A stretch of DNA of 64,000 bases from assembly GCF_003965815.1 (NCBI RefSeq), contig NZ_RXOE01000010.1:186001-250000 (forward strand), read 5' to 3'. A program made the translations under genes and the position numbers. The notes beneath the pieces are model-generated. The model worked only from the letters and a program-made list of their open reading frames with translations. It had not been told where the DNA came from and made no database searches. The stretch's first letter is position 1, and each line of letters starts with the position of its first letter. This DNA is from Variovorax gossypii (GTDB taxonomy: Bacteria > Pseudomonadota > Gammaproteobacteria > Burkholderiales > Burkholderiaceae_C). Shown piece after piece: positions 52,957-60,816 of the stretch.

Positions 52957-54777
52957 TCAGGCGCCTTCCGCGCTCGCCTCGACGTGGATGAGCTCGACGA
53001 TGGCCTGCATCAGCGTGGCCGCGCTGACCGGCTTGAACAGCACGGGCACGCCCCACTCGCGCACGCGCTGCAGGCGGTCGGGCGCGGTCTCGCCGGTGAT
53101 CAGCAGCATCGGCGCGTCGAGCCGGAAGCGCTCGCGCAGCCGCAGCCCGACCTGGAGCCCCTCGGCGCCCTCGCCCAGGCGGTAGTCGCACATCAGCAAT
53201 GCCACGGGGTTCAGGTCCGCGTCGGGCTGCGTGAGCGCTTCCACGGCCTCGGCTTCGTCGGCCACCGCCACGACCTCGATGCCGTAGGCGCGCATGAGTT
53301 CGGTCATCGCCTCGCGGATGTCTTCCTCGTCGTCGATCAGCAGCACGCGCCCGCCGAGCTCCGGCACCTGGAAGAAGTGGCGCACGGGCGATTCGAGCTC
53401 CTGCAGCAGAAGGCTGTCCTGCGACGCATCGGTGGGCTCGGCCAGCGGCACGGTGAGGCGAAAGCGCGTGCCGCGTCCGGGGCGCGAACGCAGCTGCACC
53501 GCATGGCCGAGCAGGCGGCCGAGGCGCCGCACGATCGACAGGCCGATGCCCAGGCCGCGCGAGCGGTCGCGCCCCGGGTTGTTGACCTGGTAGAACTCCT
53601 CGAAGATCCGGTCCGCCTGTTCCGGCGCGATGCCGATGCCGGTGTCGCGCACTTCGATCCACGCCTGCTCTCCGCGCCTGCGCGCGACCACCGTCACGCC
53701 GCCCTGGCGCGTGTACTTCAGGGCGTTGTCGACGAGGTTGGAGAGCATGCGGTACAGCAGCTGCGGATCGCTGTGCACCCACAGGCCGCTGGCGCGCACG
53801 CGCAGCTGCAGCTTCTTGCGCTCGGCCAGTACCGAGAAGGTGTTGTGCAGCGGCAGGAACAGTTCGTCGAGCTCCAGCGCGTGCGGCATGGGCTGGACCA
53901 CGCCCGCGTCGAGGCGCGAGATGTCGAGCATGGTGTCGAGCGAGGCGCCGAGCGCGTTGACCGCGCGCATCAGGCGCTCGACGTTCCTGACCTCGGGACG
54001 ATGGCGCAGCGTGTTGCCCAACGCCGCGCCGAAGAGCGCGATGGCATGCATCGGCTGGCGCAGGTCGTGGCTGGCCGCGGCGAGGAAGTGGGTCTTCTCG
54101 GCGCTGGCGCGCTCGGTGGCCGCGATCTGCTCGCGCAACTGGGCCGCGAGGGCCTCGTTCTCGAACTGCAGGATCAGCGAGGCCGTGAGCCGCCTGTTCT
54201 GCTTGACGCCTTCGCTCAGCGTCAGCACCAGGTTGACGAAGGCGAAGCCCGCCAGGAACCAGTTGAGCGCGCCGCCGTACCAGGCCAGCGAGACGATCAG
54301 CCCGCTCATCATGGGAATGCCGTAGCCGAACATGGCCCTCTTCAGCGGCCAGCGGGCCTGCACGGCGCGGGTCCAGCTGCCCATGATCACCACCGTCACG
54401 AAAGTGGTCAGCATCGGGTCCTGGATGCTGACGAGGAAGAGGCTGCTGGGCGCGGTGATGGTGCTGATGATGGTGACGATCCGGGTGTACTTCTTCTCCC
54501 AGTACGGCGTCTCGGCCAGCGGCACCGCCGGCGTCCAGCGCGACGTGAACAACGCGTACAGGTCGACCAGCACGATCGCCGCGATCAGCGCGACGATCAG
54601 CAGCCTGAAAGCCGGGTTCACGTAGAAGTAGCCGAAGCAGCCGATCACGATGGCGAAGCCCATGTGCGCCGCGATGGCCGTGGTGTTGCCCGCGTACACG
54701 GAGGCCACGTGCTCGCGCAGCACGCGCATCTCGAGCGTGGCGTCGACGGGCAGGCGCCCGGGGGTCTGGTCGTTCAT
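52957..54777 (-). CDS. Hybrid histidine kinase with C-terminal receiver
   Basis: A 606-residue protein. An N-terminal membrane part of about six helices (residues about 35-190) has no large periplasmic domain. A coiled linker follows, then HisKA with His237 in AAASHDLRQPMHA, and HATPase with NLVDNALKYT, DTGIGIA and GLGIGLS. The C-terminal receiver (about 470-600) has IDDEED, phospho-acceptor Asp531 in MCDYRLGEG, and Lys in LFKPVS. It likely works with the LuxR-type regulator gene 64 bases upstream. Confidence 0.93.
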   Translation of the reverse strand: MNDQTPGRLPVDATLEMRVLREHVASVYAGNTTAIAAHMGFAIVIGCFGYFYVNPAFRLLIVALIAAIVLVDLYALFTSRWTPAVPLAETPYWEKKYTRIVTIISTITAPSSLFLVSIQDPMLTTFVTVVIMGSWTRAVQARWPLKRAMFGYGIPMMSGLIVSLAWYGGALNWFLAGFAFVNLVLTLSEGVKQNRRLTASLILQFENEALAAQLREQIAATERASAEKTHFLAAASHDLRQPMHAIALFGAALGNTLRHRPEVRNVERLMRAVNALGASLDTMLDISRLDAGVVQPMPHALELDELFLPLHNTFSVLAERKKLQLRVRASGLWVHSDPQLLYRMLSNLVDNALKYTRQGGVTVVARRRGEQAWIEVRDTGIGIAPEQADRIFEEFYQVNNPGRDRSRGLGIGLSIVRRLGRLLGHAVQLRSRPGRGTRFRLTVPLAEPTDASQDSLLLQELESPVRHFFQVPELGGRVLLIDDEEDIREAMTELMRAYGIEVVAVADEAEAVEALTQPDADLNPVALLMCDYRLGEGAEGLQVGLRLRERFRLDAPMLLITGETAPDRLQRVREWGVPVLFKPVSAATLMQAIVELIHVEASAEGA

Positions 54778-54841
54778 TGCCTTTGTCTCCCTCCGGGGTC
54801 TTTCACGAGCCCCGTTTTTTTCCGACCCGCCTCGGCGGGAC

Positions 54842-55549
54842 TCAGCGCAGGCTGCTGATCAGCTGCGCGCGCGAGCGCATCCCGAACTGCAGCAGGATGC
54901 CGGCGACATAGTTCTTCACCGTGCCCTCGCTGATCTCGGCGAGCAGCGCGATCTCGTGGTTGCTCTTTCCCTCCAGCAGCCAGTTGAGCACCTGCAGCTG
55001 CCGCTTCGTCAGCTTGTGGCGGGCATTGCTGGACGAGGGCTGCGCGACGTCGACGACCGACGGCGCGGGAAAGGCCTGGTAGTTCACCGCGTCGCCGCCC
55101 AGGAGCCCGCAGGCGCGGATGAAGCTCACGACTTCCCTGAGCGTCGCGGACTTCGGCAGGAAGGCGAAGGCGCCCAGCGTCATCGCTCCCTGCGCCAGCG
55201 TGTCCTGCGCGAGCGAGGTGGTCCCGGTGCCCGAAAGCACCACGACGCGCGCGGCGGGATAGCGCGAGCGGAATTCCATGAGGCCGCTCAGGCCCTGCGT
55301 GTCGGGCAGCGCGAGGTCCAGCAGCACGAGTTCGATCGCGTCCTGGTTGTCCTCGTAGATGGCCATGGCCTCGGCGAGGTCTCCGGCCTCGAGCACCTCG
55401 ATGGGCGTCGCCGACACGTTGGCCTGCAGCAACGCGCACACGCCCATCCTCACGAGGTCGTGGTCGTCCACGACCAGGATGGCGCGCGGCCTCGCGGGAT
55501 CCTGCGTCGCCTCGGGAATCGGGGATGAGGTCCTGTCGGTCGCTGTCAT
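54842..55549 (-). CDS. LuxR/NarL family response regulator
   Basis: A 235-residue regulator. The receiver has VVDDHDLVRMG and phospho-acceptor Asp78 in VLLDLALPD; the C-terminal LuxR HTH includes LTKRQLQVLNWLLEGKSNHEIA and SEGTVKNYV. It is encoded just before the hybrid kinase and divergent from the diguanylate cyclase gene, with a gap of about 63 bases. It may regulate its own operon and perhaps the cyclase or cellulose genes. Confidence 0.92.
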   Translation of the reverse strand: MTATDRTSSPIPEATQDPARPRAILVVDDHDLVRMGVCALLQANVSATPIEVLEAGDLAEAMAIYEDNQDAIELVLLDLALPDTQGLSGLMEFRSRYPAARVVVLSGTGTTSLAQDTLAQGAMTLGAFAFLPKSATLREVVSFIRACGLLGGDAVNYQAFPAPSVVDVAQPSSSNARHKLTKRQLQVLNWLLEGKSNHEIALLAEISEGTVKNYVAGILLQFGMRSRAQLISSLR

Positions 55550-55612
55550 GGGCGGATGCTATGTGCCGCCGGAACCGCCCTGTAAGTGCCCAAAGTCATG
55601 TTCGCAGTCAGA

Positions 55613-56659
55613 ATGTCGGCCATGGAATCCCTGATCGAACAACTCTCCGGCTCGGTGGCTTCGGCCAAGACCCTGGAGGACCTGACCCGTCCGATGCTCG
55701 AGATGCTCGAGGCGGTGACCGGCCTGGAATCGACCTACCTCACCACCATCGATCTCGACAAGGGCCAGCAGCACATCCTGTTCTCGCGCAACGTGCGGCA
55801 GCTGAGCATTCCCGAGGGCCTCACGGTGCCCTGGGCCGACACCCTGTGCAAGCGCGCCATGGAGGAAGGCCGCACCTACACCGGCGACGTCGCGAGCTGC
55901 TGGGGCGACTCCGACGCAGCGCGGGAACTCGGCATCCAGACCTACGTGAGCACGCCGGTCAAGACCGAGAGCGGCGGCCTGTTCGGCACCCTGTGCGCCG
56001 CCAGCGCCGCGCAGCATCCGCTGGCGCCGCACGCCGAGCCGGTGCTGCAGCTGTTCGCGCGGCTGATCGGCCAGCAGGTCGAGCGCGAGCTGCTTTACCG
56101 CAAGCTCGAGAAGGCCCACGCCGAGCTGGTCACCCTCGCCGCCACCGACGCGCTCACCGGCCTGCCGAACCGCCGCTCGCTCGTCGACGGCCTGCGCCGG
56201 CTGCTCGCGCAGGGCGAGCGCGACAGGCTCAGCGTGCTGGTGGGCTTCATCGACATGGACGGCTTCAAGAAGATCAACGACACGCACGGCCACGACATCG
56301 GCGACGAGTTCCTCGTGGCCATGGCCGGGCGGCTGTCGGCCTCGCTGCGTGCCGGCGAACTGCTGGCGCGCAGCGGCGGCGACGAGTTCGTGGTGATAGG
56401 CGCCGGCCCCGCGCTGGGCGGGGCGACGAACGCCGCGGCGCGGGCGCTCGCCGACCGGCTGAGCGAATGCACCGTCGGCGACCTTCGCCTGCAGGGCACC
56501 ACGCTGGCCTACGCCGGCGCCAGCGTCGGCGTGGTGGCGGTCGATCCGCGCGGCACCACCGCCGCGCAGGCGCTGCGCCAGGCCGACGAGGCCATGTACG
56601 CGGTCAAGCGCAGCCGCCGCAGCGTGCGGCACCATGCGGGCGAAGCCATTTCGGGTTGA
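55613..56659 (+). CDS. GAF-GGDEF diguanylate cyclase
   Basis: A protein of about 348 residues. An N-terminal GAF sensor domain (about 10-155) is followed by a GGDEF domain with the active site SGGDEF (GGDEF at about 255-259). It makes c-di-GMP from two GTP. The inhibitory-site position reads RAGE rather than RxxD, so product feedback may be weakened. It lies directly before the cellulose operon on the same strand. ATGs at 55598, 55613 and 55622 are all possible starts; none has a strong ribosome binding site. Confidence 0.9.
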   Translation: MSAMESLIEQLSGSVASAKTLEDLTRPMLEMLEAVTGLESTYLTTIDLDKGQQHILFSRNVRQLSIPEGLTVPWADTLCKRAMEEGRTYTGDVASCWGDSDAARELGIQTYVSTPVKTESGGLFGTLCAASAAQHPLAPHAEPVLQLFARLIGQQVERELLYRKLEKAHAELVTLAATDALTGLPNRRSLVDGLRRLLAQGERDRLSVLVGFIDMDGFKKINDTHGHDIGDEFLVAMAGRLSASLRAGELLARSGGDEFVVIGAGPALGGATNAAARALADRLSECTVGDLRLQGTTLAYAGASVGVVAVDPRGTTAAQALRQADEAMYAVKRSRRSVRHHAGEAISG

Positions 56660-56681
56660 ACCGCCCCTGAGCCGGAAAACT

Positions 56682-56700
56682 GGCGCCGCGTGGCGGCGCC
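56682..56700. terminator. Strong hairpin after the diguanylate cyclase gene
   Basis: GGCGCCGC-GTG-GCGGCGCC is a perfect eight-base stem with a three-base loop starting 23 bases after the stop codon. No T run follows, so it is a 3'-end stem or weak terminator rather than a classic intrinsic terminator. Confidence 0.45.
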
Positions 56701-56849
56701 CGCGCTCGTCCCCGATCCAGCGGGACTGAAGCTCCCCAAAAAAAACGAATCCGATCGCCTCTGCGCGACGTACAGGCTTGTTGGCCGACAAGGGTCGGGG
56801 CCTGGGTCGTCCCCGAATTCATACAGTCGGGGCCGTCAAAGACAGTCCT

Positions 56850-56893
56850 TTCGTACTAATTAGTTCACATTTATTGTCAATGGTTAACTGATC
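56850..56893 (+). promoter_or_regulatory. AT-rich region upstream of bcsD, likely promoter
   Basis: A sharply AT-rich stretch in a GC-rich window includes the palindrome ACTAATTAGT at 56855-56864 and ends 17 bases before the bcsD ATG. A TCGGGG/CCCCGA inverted repeat lies just before it. It probably drives the cellulose operon; the exact boxes are not clear. Confidence 0.5.
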
Positions 56894-56910
56894 CAAGAAA
56901 ATGCCTCGGC

Positions 56911-57387
56911 ATGGAAACTGGTGCGACGTTTATCGACTACTACGACAAGAAATCCTGCAGCTCGCAATGGCTGGAATTCAATCGCGGAATGGCCGCCGAA
57001 TTGAGCGCCGGATTGCCGCCTGAGGATCTGCGGCAGCTCTTCTGCCGCGTCGGCCAGCATTTCGCGCAGGCCCTGCCCATTCCGCCCTGCCGCACGCTCG
57101 AGGAACTGCAAGACCGGTTCAACGAGCACTGGGACCGCATCGACTGGGGCTTCACCGTCCTGAGCGAGGAATCCGACGGCGTCGCCATCACCCATGCCTG
57201 CAGCCCGATCGCCATGGCCTTCGGCCCCGAGACCACGGGCTGGAGCGTGGGCTTCTTCGAAGGCGTGTACCAGGCCTGGTTCGATTCGCAGCGCATGCCC
57301 GCGTCGCTGCGCGTGCAGGCCCTGAAGACGGCCGCCGCGCAGGGCGAGCCCCGCGTCGACCTGCGGCTGTCGAAGGTGGCCGCATGA
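56911..57387 (+). CDS. bcsD: Cellulose biosynthesis protein BcsD
   Basis: A 158-residue protein of the BcsD family. It contains LEFNRGMAAELSAGLPPEDLRQLF and the C-terminal VGFFEGVYQAWFDSQRM segment seen in the family. In Komagataeibacter, BcsD forms periplasmic octamers that help align glucan chains; other groups keep it without that pattern being proven. No signal peptide is visible. It is the first gene of the bcs operon, its end overlapping bcsP by four bases. Confidence 0.9.
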   Translation: METGATFIDYYDKKSCSSQWLEFNRGMAAELSAGLPPEDLRQLFCRVGQHFAQALPIPPCRTLEELQDRFNEHWDRIDWGFTVLSEESDGVAITHACSPIAMAFGPETTGWSVGFFEGVYQAWFDSQRMPASLRVQALKTAAAQGEPRVDLRLSKVAA

Positions 57388-57836
57388 ACACCGAGGACTC
57401 CGCCCCCGAAGACATAGCCGGCCTGTTCCGCAAGTTCGGCGGCAACTCGCACGGCTACAGGGAATTCGCGCCGCCCGAGGCCGAGACCGAGACGCCCCGC
57501 GTCTGGCCGCTGCTGTCGGGCCAGCGCATCGCGCATCCGCCGGCCGCCGCGGCGCCCGTTTCCTCTCCGGTCCCTGCGGCCGCGCCAGTCGCTCCGGTTG
57601 CGCCGTTCGCGCCCCCCGCGCACGCGCAGCCGCGCCCCGCGGCCGCCGCGCCGCAGCCCCGCGTCGAACCCGTTCTGCGCACGCCCCCTCCCGCCGCGGC
57701 TTCCTTCGCAGCACCTGCCGCCGACGGCACCGATGTCCAGCCCACGCCGCTCGAGCAGCTGTTCGAGCGCCTTGCCGGCCCGCAGCCGCCGTCTGCCGCG
57801 CCGGGGCCCTTGTCACGCTGGCGAAGGCCGACGTGA
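57384..57836 (+). CDS. bcsP: Cellulose biosynthesis protein BcsP
   Basis: A 150-residue protein. The N-terminal IAGLFRKFGGNSHGYREF is a short conserved motif of the BcsP/BcsR group; the rest is rich in proline and alanine and probably disordered. Its role is accessory, perhaps controlling BcsQ or the synthase complex. It overlaps both neighbours (bcsD before, bcsQ after) by four bases, so all are translated together. Confidence 0.85.
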   Translation: MNTEDSAPEDIAGLFRKFGGNSHGYREFAPPEAETETPRVWPLLSGQRIAHPPAAAAPVSSPVPAAAPVAPVAPFAPPAHAQPRPAAAAPQPRVEPVLRTPPPAAASFAAPAADGTDVQPTPLEQLFERLAGPQPPSAAPGPLSRWRRPT

Positions 57837-58651
57837 CGATGGTTGTCATCCCAGTCATTTCCTCCAAGGGCGGCGTAGGCAAGACCACGATTGCCGCGAA
57901 TCTCTGCACCGCGCTCGCGCAGCGCGGCCGGCAGGTGCTCGCGATCGACCTCGACCCGCAGAACGCCCTGCGCTTCCACATCGCCAATGAACCGCAGGAC
58001 TGCGACAGCGGCCTGGTCGAAGCCGCCACGGGGCTGATCCCGTGGGCCCACACGATCCGCCCGGCCAGTGCCGGCGCGATGCTGCTGCCCTTCGGCGACG
58101 TCGACGACGAACGCCAGATCTCGTTCGAGCAGCAGCTGGCGCGCCACCCCGGCTGGCTGGCCGAGACGCTGCAGCGCTTCGGGCTGCCCGAGGGCACGCT
58201 GGTGCTGCTCGACACGCCGCCCGGCGCCTCGGTCTACCTGCAGCAGGCGCTGCGTGCCGCGCACTTCGGCGTCGTCACGGTGCTGGCGGACGCCGGCTCC
58301 TTCGCCACGCTGCCGATCGTCGAACGCATGATCGGCAAGTACGCCAGCCCGCGCGCCGACTACCTCGGCACCGGCTACGTGGTGAACCAGGTCGATCCGG
58401 GCAAGCGGCTGAACAACGACGTCTTCGAGATGCTGCGCCAGCGGCTGCGGCCCGAGCTGCTGGGCGTGCTCCACCTGGACCAGGCGGTCCCCGAGGCGCT
58501 GGCCTCCGCCTCGCCCGTGCAGCGCTACGCGCCGATGAGCCAGGCGGCCGAGGACTTCTCCTCCTGCACCGAGCGGGTGCTCGAGCGCATCGAGACCGCC
58601 CGCCAGGCCGCCGCCTTCCCCTCCCTGCGGACCATGGAACCGAACCGATGA
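57833..58651 (+). CDS. bcsQ: Cellulose biosynthesis ATPase BcsQ (MinD/ParA-like)
   Basis: A 272-residue P-loop ATPase with the deviant Walker A SSKGGVGKTT (K12 and K17), DLDPQNAL and LLDTPPG. BcsQ positions the synthase at a cell pole and is needed for cellulose production in enterobacteria. It starts within the end of bcsP and its stop overlaps the bcsA start (ATGA). Confidence 0.94.
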   Translation: MTMVVIPVISSKGGVGKTTIAANLCTALAQRGRQVLAIDLDPQNALRFHIANEPQDCDSGLVEAATGLIPWAHTIRPASAGAMLLPFGDVDDERQISFEQQLARHPGWLAETLQRFGLPEGTLVLLDTPPGASVYLQQALRAAHFGVVTVLADAGSFATLPIVERMIGKYASPRADYLGTGYVVNQVDPGKRLNNDVFEMLRQRLRPELLGVLHLDQAVPEALASASPVQRYAPMSQAAEDFSSCTERVLERIETARQAAAFPSLRTMEPNR

Positions 58652-60816
58652 AAAGCGCCCCGTCCGCCCCCCTGCAGCAACCCGCGCCGCGGCCCGCCCC
58701 GGCCATCCTGCGGCTGCTGCCGGTGCGCATCCTCGGCTGGATCGCCGTGCTCGCGACACTGCCCGCGCTGATCATCGCGCCCATGAGCTTCGAGCAGCAG
58801 ATCGCGCTGTCGGTGGGCATATTCCTGGCCGCGCTCGTCACCAACCGGTTTCGCGGTCGCTTCGCCAGCCTGGTGCTGATCTTCCTGTCGGTCGTCGTTT
58901 CATCGCGCTACACCTACTGGCGCGTGACCGAGACCATGTACATGGACAACCCGGTCGACCTGGTGCTGGGCGTGGGCCTGCTGATGGCCGAGCTGTACGC
59001 CTTCGTGGTGCTGCTGCTGGGCTACGTGCAGACCGCCTGGCCGCTGGAGCGCAAGCCGGTGCCGCTGCCCGATGACCCGGCCGAGTGGCCCACGGTCGAC
59101 CTGTTCATCCCGACCTACAACGAGTCGCTGTCGGTGGTGCGCTCCACCGTGCTGGCCGCGCAGCTGATCGACTGGCCGCGCGACAAGCTCAAGATCTTCG
59201 TGCTCGACGACGGCCGCCGCGAGGAATTCCGCGTGTTCTGCGAGGAGGTCGGCGTGACACACGTCACGCGCGACAACAACCGCCACGCCAAGGCCGGCAA
59301 CATCAATGCCGCGCTGAAGCACACCACGGGCGAGTTCGTCGCGATCTTCGACTGCGACCACATCCCCACGCGCTCGTTCATGCAGATCGCCATGGGCTGG
59401 TTCGGGCGCGACCCGAAGCTGGGCATGGTGCAGCTGCCCCACTACTTCTTCTCGGCCGACCCCTTCGAGCGCAACCTCGACACCTTCGGCACGGTGCCCA
59501 ACGAGGGCGAGCTGTTCTACGGCCTGATCCAGGACGGCAACGACCTGTGGAACGCCACCTTCTTCTGCGGCTCCTGCGCGGTGCTGCGCCGGACCATCGT
59601 CGAGGAAGTGGGTGGCATCGCGGTGGAGACCGTGACGGAAGACGCCCACACCGCGCTGAAGATGCACCGCCTGGGCTACACCACCGCCTACCTGGCGCTG
59701 CCGCAGGCGGCCGGCCTGGCCACCGAGAGCCTCTCGGGCCACGTGGGCCAGCGCATCCGCTGGGCGCGCGGCATGGCGCAGATCTTCCGCATCGACAACC
59801 CGCTGTTCGGGCGCGGCCTGCACTGGGCGCAGCGCCTTTGCTACGTGAACGCGATGCTGCACTTCCTGTACGGCCTGCCGCGGCTCATCTACCTGACGGC
59901 GCCGCTGGCCTACCTGTACTTCGGCGCGAGCGTGATCCACGCATCGGCGTCGATGATCTTCGCCTTCGCGCTGCCGCACATCCTGCACGCCAACCTCACC
60001 AACAGCCGCATCCAGGGGCGCTTCCGCTACCTGCTGTGGAACGAGGTCTACGAGGCGGTGCTGGCCTGGTACATCTTCCGGCCGACGCTGGTGGCGCTCA
60101 TCAACCCCAAGCTGGGCAGCTTCAACGTGACGGCCAAGGGCGGCCTGATCCAGGAGGAGTACTTCGACAGCAGCATCGCCAAGGCCAGCCTGGTGCTGCT
60201 GGCGCTGAACTTCGTCGGCGTGTGCCTGGGGCTGTGGCGCCTGAGTTGGGTCGACCCGCAGAACATCGCCACCGTCTGGCTCAACCTGGCCTGGACGGTC
60301 TACAACATGATGATCCTGGGCGCCTGCGTGGCCGCCGCCAACGAGTCGCGCCAGCTGCGCAGCTCGCACCGCGTGGAGCTCAGCCTGCCGGCCACGCTGT
60401 ATTTCGCCGACGGCCGCTCGCTTCGCTGCAACACCTTCGACTTCTCCAGCGGCGGGCTCGGCGTCGAGCTGCCGCAGGACATGAAGCTCGACCCCGAGAC
60501 CCCGGTCGACATCGCGCTCTATCGCAACGACCTGGAGTCGCGCTTCGCCGCGACGGTGCGCTTCAGCGGCGGCAAGCGGCTGGGCCTGCGCTTCGCGCCG
60601 ATGAGCTTCGCGCAGGAGCGTGCGCTGGTGCAGTGCACGACCGCGCGCGCCGACATCTGGGCCGCGCGCTGGGGCAACCACCCGCGCGTGCCGATCCATC
60701 GCGTGCTCGGCCACATCATCAGCATCAGCGGCACCGGTTTCCGCGACATGTTCAGCCACTACTACCGCGCGACCGCCGCGCGGCTGCGCCCCGCCAAAGC
60801 AAAGGAATCGACGTGA
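58648..60816 (+). CDS. bcsA: Cellulose synthase catalytic subunit BcsA (UDP-forming)
   Basis: A 722-residue membrane GT2 synthase. Catalytic motifs are DDG (187-189), DCD (235-237), FFCGSC (305-310), TED (330-332) and QRIRW (368-372); the gating loop FNVTAKGG is at 492-499. A C-terminal PilZ domain has the c-di-GMP motifs R571-x3-R575 and DFSSGG (598-603). It polymerises glucose from UDP-glucose when c-di-GMP binds. About eight membrane helices flank the domain. The overlap with bcsB is TGATG. Confidence 0.98.
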   Translation: MKSAPSAPLQQPAPRPAPAILRLLPVRILGWIAVLATLPALIIAPMSFEQQIALSVGIFLAALVTNRFRGRFASLVLIFLSVVVSSRYTYWRVTETMYMDNPVDLVLGVGLLMAELYAFVVLLLGYVQTAWPLERKPVPLPDDPAEWPTVDLFIPTYNESLSVVRSTVLAAQLIDWPRDKLKIFVLDDGRREEFRVFCEEVGVTHVTRDNNRHAKAGNINAALKHTTGEFVAIFDCDHIPTRSFMQIAMGWFGRDPKLGMVQLPHYFFSADPFERNLDTFGTVPNEGELFYGLIQDGNDLWNATFFCGSCAVLRRTIVEEVGGIAVETVTEDAHTALKMHRLGYTTAYLALPQAAGLATESLSGHVGQRIRWARGMAQIFRIDNPLFGRGLHWAQRLCYVNAMLHFLYGLPRLIYLTAPLAYLYFGASVIHASASMIFAFALPHILHANLTNSRIQGRFRYLLWNEVYEAVLAWYIFRPTLVALINPKLGSFNVTAKGGLIQEEYFDSSIAKASLVLLALNFVGVCLGLWRLSWVDPQNIATVWLNLAWTVYNMMILGACVAAANESRQLRSSHRVELSLPATLYFADGRSLRCNTFDFSSGGLGVELPQDMKLDPETPVDIALYRNDLESRFAATVRFSGGKRLGLRFAPMSFAQERALVQCTTARADIWAARWGNHPRVPIHRVLGHIISISGTGFRDMFSHYYRATAARLRPAKAKEST

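Noticed and set aside
54813..54836. T run next to a CCCGCC/GGCGGG hairpin between the kinase and LuxR-type genes
   Set aside because: For the minus-strand transcript the hairpin comes before an A run, and for the plus strand the T run comes before the hairpin, so it is not an intrinsic terminator in either direction.
56761..56850. Possible c-di-GMP riboswitch upstream of the cellulose operon
   Set aside because: The gap has stems, but I could not match the conserved core of the known c-di-GMP riboswitch classes.
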